From Alkalibacillus flavidus (GTDB taxonomy: Bacteria > Bacillota > Bacilli > Bacillales > Alkalibacillaceae), in the NCBI RefSeq assembly GCF_040545925.1, contig NZ_JBEPMX010000003.1, positions 62,001 through 126,000 of the forward strand: 64,000 nucleotides of DNA. Direction: 5' to 3'. Each line of letters starts with the position of its first letter. Positions within the stretch are counted from its first letter, which is position 1. Below, one piece after another: positions 61,571 to 64,000 of this stretch. The position numbers were made by a program, and so were the translations under genes. The notes beneath the pieces are model-generated. The model did no database searches, was not told the DNA's origin, and saw only the letters and a program-made list of their open reading frames with translations.

Positions 61571-61810
61571 TTACGCTACATATTGATCAACATGACTATC
61601 TTCGGCGTGGCTTACATTCATTTCAATGTCAAAACCTTGGCTGCTGCCACCGCCACCTTGTCCGCCACCGAACATCGGGAAGACAAAGTAAACGAAGAAT
61701 CCTAGAATTAATAACGTTATAATGATTGCTGTAATGGATTTAATCGCTGTAGCGCCTGTACGACTCGGGTCTTCGTGTCTTTCAACATATTCTTTCTTTT
61801 TATCTTCCAT
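61571..61810 (-). CDS. Small membrane protein with Gly-rich loop (79 aa), sigma-B-type promoter
   Basis: Basic N-terminus (MEDKKKEYVERHEDPSRTG), one membrane helix at about residues 24-48 (IKSITAIIITLLILGFFVYFVF), then a Gly-rich MFGGGQGGGGSS and an acidic exported tail NVSHAEDSHVDQYVA. AGGAGGG precedes the ATG. A perfect sigma-B-like promoter is 38-64 bp upstream. No family recognised; likely a stress-inducible envelope protein. Confidence 0.68.
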   Translation of the reverse strand: MEDKKKEYVERHEDPSRTGATAIKSITAIIITLLILGFFVYFVFPMFGGGQGGGGSSQGFDIEMNVSHAEDSHVDQYVA

Positions 61811-61847
61811 TGTTAAACCCTCCTATTGTTGTTTGCTTACTAGTGAC

Positions 61848-61874
61848 ATACCCACCTTTTATCGTTCGTTAAAC
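61848..61874 (-). promoter_or_regulatory. Consensus sigma-B promoter of the 79-aa membrane protein
   Basis: On the minus strand GTTTAA (61874-61869), 15-bp spacer, GGGTAT (61853-61848); both hexamers match sigma-B exactly. The -10 lies 38 bp before the start codon, an ideal distance. Confidence 0.7.
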
Positions 61875-61964
61875 AAAATATGACTAAAATGTGACAAATG
61901 TCTCAGTCACGCAAAAGGTTATGGGCCGCATATAGTATCAGTGTCACGATTAAGGAGGGATTTA

Positions 61965-62324
61965 ATGAACTCGAATATGAAGCCTAATAACGAACAAATG
62001 CATGATTTTTGCCGCGATCATCATATGCACTTTGTCCATCTCGAAACTGGGGATGGACAATTGTTTGATGGTATTATTGATGATGTCGATCACGACGGGG
62101 TTATCCTTATTTTGCCGTGGGGTGAGATGGGTAACATGCAAGACGAACGAAATAATCCAAATTATGGCTACGGCCCTGGGTCAGGATACGGCTATGGGCC
62201 AGGTTACCCGGGACAGCCGGGGTATGGATCACCCGGACGGTACCCTAGACGATTCCGCCGCTTCAGACGACAACGTTTTCCATTCAGATTAATCAACCGC
62301 ATTTTGTTTCCGTTCTTTTATTAA
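61965..62324 (+). CDS. Small protein with SH3-like N-terminus and Gly/Tyr/Pro-rich tail
   Basis: 119 aa from the ATG at 61965 (AAGGAGGG upstream). Residues 18-52 (HHMHFVHLETGDGQLFDGIIDDVDHDGVILILPWG) look like an Sm/SH3-like beta barrel. They are followed by GYG/PGY repeats (about 68-95) and an Arg/Phe-rich end RRFRRFRRQRFPFRL. The composition suggests a surface or spore-coat-like small protein. Function unknown. Confidence 0.65.
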   Translation: MNSNMKPNNEQMHDFCRDHHMHFVHLETGDGQLFDGIIDDVDHDGVILILPWGEMGNMQDERNNPNYGYGPGSGYGYGPGYPGQPGYGSPGRYPRRFRRFRRQRFPFRLINRILFPFFY

Positions 62325-62334
62325 AAATACGAAC

Positions 62335-62403
62335 ACCCACCCATACACAATGGCCTTATCGTACATCTAATGTGATAAGGCCGTATTAAAGGGTGGGTTT
62401 TTT
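62335..62403 (+). terminator. Compound hairpin whose 3' arm carries the next gene's ribosome site
   Basis: Outer stem ACCCACCC (62335-62342) / GGGTGGGT (62391-62398), inner stem GGCCTTATC (62352-62360) / GATAAGGCC (62374-62382), then T6 and ATG at 62404. It looks like the terminator of the preceding gene, but the only ribosome site for the SGNH hydrolase (AAAGGGTGGG) is its 3' arm. Confidence 0.7.
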
Positions 62404-63039
62404 ATGAACAAGGATGTGTACTACCGTGCTTTAGGTGATTCATTAACATTAGGTTTAGGACCATTATTACATCGAGGGTTTGTCTATGATTACAGCAACC
62501 ACCTCGTCCAAACGCTTCGGCAACCTGTCAGAACAGAGGTTGTTGCACGCAAAGGAATGACGAGTGGTGACTTAATCACCGCTTTAAACGACGACTATTT
62601 ACGGATGAGGGTCGCACAATCACACGTTATCACAATTACCGTCGGCGGCAACGACTTACTACAAGCGCACCAACAATTTTTAAACACCCTCAACCCCGTA
62701 TCGTTTGAACGAGCAGAGCAGTTATTTTATGAGCATATCACGGATTTGTTGTTTGAGATCTATTTACTGAAATCGTTACACCCCACCCCTTACTTCATAA
62801 GACTGATCGGGTTGTATAACCCATTTCCACAGTTGCCTTACAGCGCATTTTGGATCAACCGGTTTAACGCCATTTTGCAGTCGATGACATCGTCAGTAGT
62901 TCGCTACGTCGATTTAATGTCACCATTTACCCAATACGGCCGACGCGCACTAGCGTGGGGTGGCATCCATCCGAACCGACGAGGTTACCGGTTGATCACG
63001 CAAGCGCTTATCGAATCAGGGTATAATCCGTTGCTTTAA
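62404..63039 (+). CDS. SGNH/GDSL-family esterase
   Basis: 211 aa. Block I ALGDSLTLG (nucleophile S13), block III TVGGNDLL, block V WGGIHPNRRGY with the catalytic His. No signal peptide. Family members cleave acyl esters of lipids or polysaccharides, similar to YpmR-type proteins of Bacillus. The ribosome site lies in a hairpin arm (62391-62398), so translation may depend on RNA structure or readthrough. Confidence 0.83.
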   Translation: MNKDVYYRALGDSLTLGLGPLLHRGFVYDYSNHLVQTLRQPVRTEVVARKGMTSGDLITALNDDYLRMRVAQSHVITITVGGNDLLQAHQQFLNTLNPVSFERAEQLFYEHITDLLFEIYLLKSLHPTPYFIRLIGLYNPFPQLPYSAFWINRFNAILQSMTSSVVRYVDLMSPFTQYGRRALAWGGIHPNRRGYRLITQALIESGYNPLL

Positions 63040-63047
63040 AATGTATG

Positions 63048-63175
63048 GAAGTCGCTCTATTCCCGTCGAGACCGCTCAATTAAAAGGCGCAGTTGCTCTA
63101 ATCACCTGACAGTCGCTCTATTAACCGCGACGGTCGCTCATATTTTTTATAAGATGCTCTATTTAATAGGAAATC
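63048..63175. repeat. 20/21-bp-period array, GTCGCTCTAT word (6 units)
   Basis: GTCGCTCTAT, CCGCTCAAT, GTTGCTCTAA, GTCGCTCTAT, GTCGCTCATA and ATGCTCTAT at 20, 21, 20, 21 and 20 bp. Between the convergent SGNH and FrnE genes. Confidence 0.78.
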
Positions 63176-63222
63176 ACGCGGCGACTAGAACGCGGTCCAT
63201 TCTTTAAAACATCCTAAAAAAA

Positions 63223-63248
63223 GTGACCCGCTCATTTACACGGATCAC
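63223..63248 (-). terminator. Terminator of the frnE gene
   Basis: Stem GTGATCCG / CGGGTCAC with 10-nt loop and T7 on the minus strand. Confidence 0.82.
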
Positions 63249-63255
63249 CATTCAC

Positions 63256-63963
63256 TTATTGACACGACTCATCATCGCAATATTCTGTTGTCGATTGCGT
63301 GTTCATCATTTGTAGCTTCGGTTCTTGTTTTTCTTCTTCGTACACTTTTTCAAGTACTTGCGTGAAGGTGTCGATTGGTTGCGCACCACTGACAGCATAT
63401 TTTTCGTTAAACACAAAGAACGGTACACCTTGCACGCCGATATCGCCAGCATCTTGAATATCGCGACTCACATTCGCATTAAACGCTCCGGATTGAAGGG
63501 CGTTCAACGCTTCATCGCGGTTTAGCCCCACCGCTTCTGCACGATCTCCTAACACCGTCTCATCACTTACGTCTAACCCTTCTGTAAAATAGGCTTGCAT
63601 AAGCGAATCCGTCAGCTCATTACCTTTACCTTCTTGTTTTGCAAACTGAATCAAACGTTGCGCGTCTTTCGTGTTCGTTGGAATGATCGCATCCATGTTG
63701 AATGTCAATCCGACTTCTCGTGCTTGCTCAGCCATTTGCTGATTCATCTCGCGCCCTTGTTCGTATGGCACTTGATATTTCGTCGCTAACATCTCATGAA
63801 TATCGTTATACTGTCCCGGCTGAACAGTTGGGTCTAATTGGAAGCTTTTAAACGCTACAGACACCTTTTCTGGTGCTTCAAATTGTTCTAACGCCGCTTC
63901 AAATCGACGTTTGCCTATATAACAAAACGGACATACGACATCCGACCAAATTTCGACTTTCAT
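63256..63963 (-). CDS. DsbA-family oxidoreductase FrnE
   Basis: 235 aa. Thioredoxin fold with helical insertion; active site C11PFC14 in SDVVCPFCYIGKRRFE, cis-Pro in IGVQGVPFFVFNEKYAVSGAQP. Cytosolic (no signal). The C-terminal TEYCDDESCQ adds a CX4C tail typical of FrnE proteins, where it can bind metal or form a second disulfide. FrnE acts in oxidative and metal stress. Upstream GAGGAGGC ribosome site; partner genes outside the window. Confidence 0.87.
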   Translation of the reverse strand: MKVEIWSDVVCPFCYIGKRRFEAALEQFEAPEKVSVAFKSFQLDPTVQPGQYNDIHEMLATKYQVPYEQGREMNQQMAEQAREVGLTFNMDAIIPTNTKDAQRLIQFAKQEGKGNELTDSLMQAYFTEGLDVSDETVLGDRAEAVGLNRDEALNALQSGAFNANVSRDIQDAGDIGVQGVPFFVFNEKYAVSGAQPIDTFTQVLEKVYEEEKQEPKLQMMNTQSTTEYCDDESCQ

Positions 63964-64000
63964 AATATGAGCCTCCTCATTTACGCTAATTCAGTTCATA

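Overview
The window reads as chromosomal DNA of a moderately halophilic, aerobic, pigmented Gram-positive rod of the Bacillaceae type (Halobacillus/Alkalibacillus-like; the genus is inference). The signs are: strong AGGAGG ribosome sites; very acidic secreted lipoproteins; a GbsR/glycine-betaine locus; a PutP Na+/proline symporter; a C30 (staphyloxanthin-type) carotenoid operon; and the Bacillus-type ywrABCD neighbourhood. I see no rRNA, tRNA, CRISPR array, intact insertion sequence or prophage.

Layout. 1-3.3 kb: start of a PrpR_N-type regulator (minus), then gbsR, a cysteine hydrolase and an orphan betaine-binding lipoprotein. 3.5-5 kb: remains of a toxSAS (RelA/SpoT-like toxin)-Panacea antitoxin pair, with stop codons and a frameshift. 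5.4-7.7 kb: RpiR regulator with a GSA-type aminotransferase. 8-13.3 kb: single housekeeping or stress genes. 13.3-16.9 kb: a Dpp/Opp peptide ABC operon wrecked by a deletion that joins the start of the binding-protein gene to the end of an ATPase gene. 17.2-26.3 kb: an eight-gene, mostly overlapping carotenoid operon (two CrtN-type desaturases, CrtM, CruF-like hydratase, acyltransferase, glycosyltransferase, CrtP-like oxygenase, type 2 IPP isomerase) with a consensus sigma-B promoter upstream. 26.3-38.7 kb: membrane proteins, thioesterase, YczE, EamA, CHR chromate transporter pair with Lrp regulator and YwrD-type GGT, MerR/TipAS regulator, formamidase, quinone reductase, patatin. 39.3-44.7 kb: two divergent nucleic-acid modules (Nudix + PLD/SF2 helicase/DUF3427; NERD-UvrD helicase), a candidate defence or repair island. 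44.7-54.5 kb: PutP with a 36-aa partner protein, then a CitAB-like two-component system beside tctCBA and a DASS carrier. 54.7-64 kb: psuK-psuG, D-threonine-aldolase-like enzyme, YeeE/YedE transporter, MBL hydrolase, several small envelope proteins, SGNH hydrolase, FrnE.

The most unusual structure is not a gene. At least thirteen intergenic spacers carry degenerate tandem arrays with a strict 20- or 21-bp period, about two helical turns. Several unrelated core words occur (GAATC, GACGATA, CGCCGTA, TTGATTCAA, ATAACTA, GCTCTAT), on either strand, between divergent, convergent and co-directional genes. They are neither coding nor CRISPR. The same period in sequence-unrelated families suggests a shared process.

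Small genes under 60 aa that I could support (54, 42, 36 and 29 aa) are listed, as are the decayed genes. Decay is frequent here: toxSAS, panA, the binding protein and ATPase of the peptide transporter, a membrane protein at 27 kb and a small gene at 39 kb.
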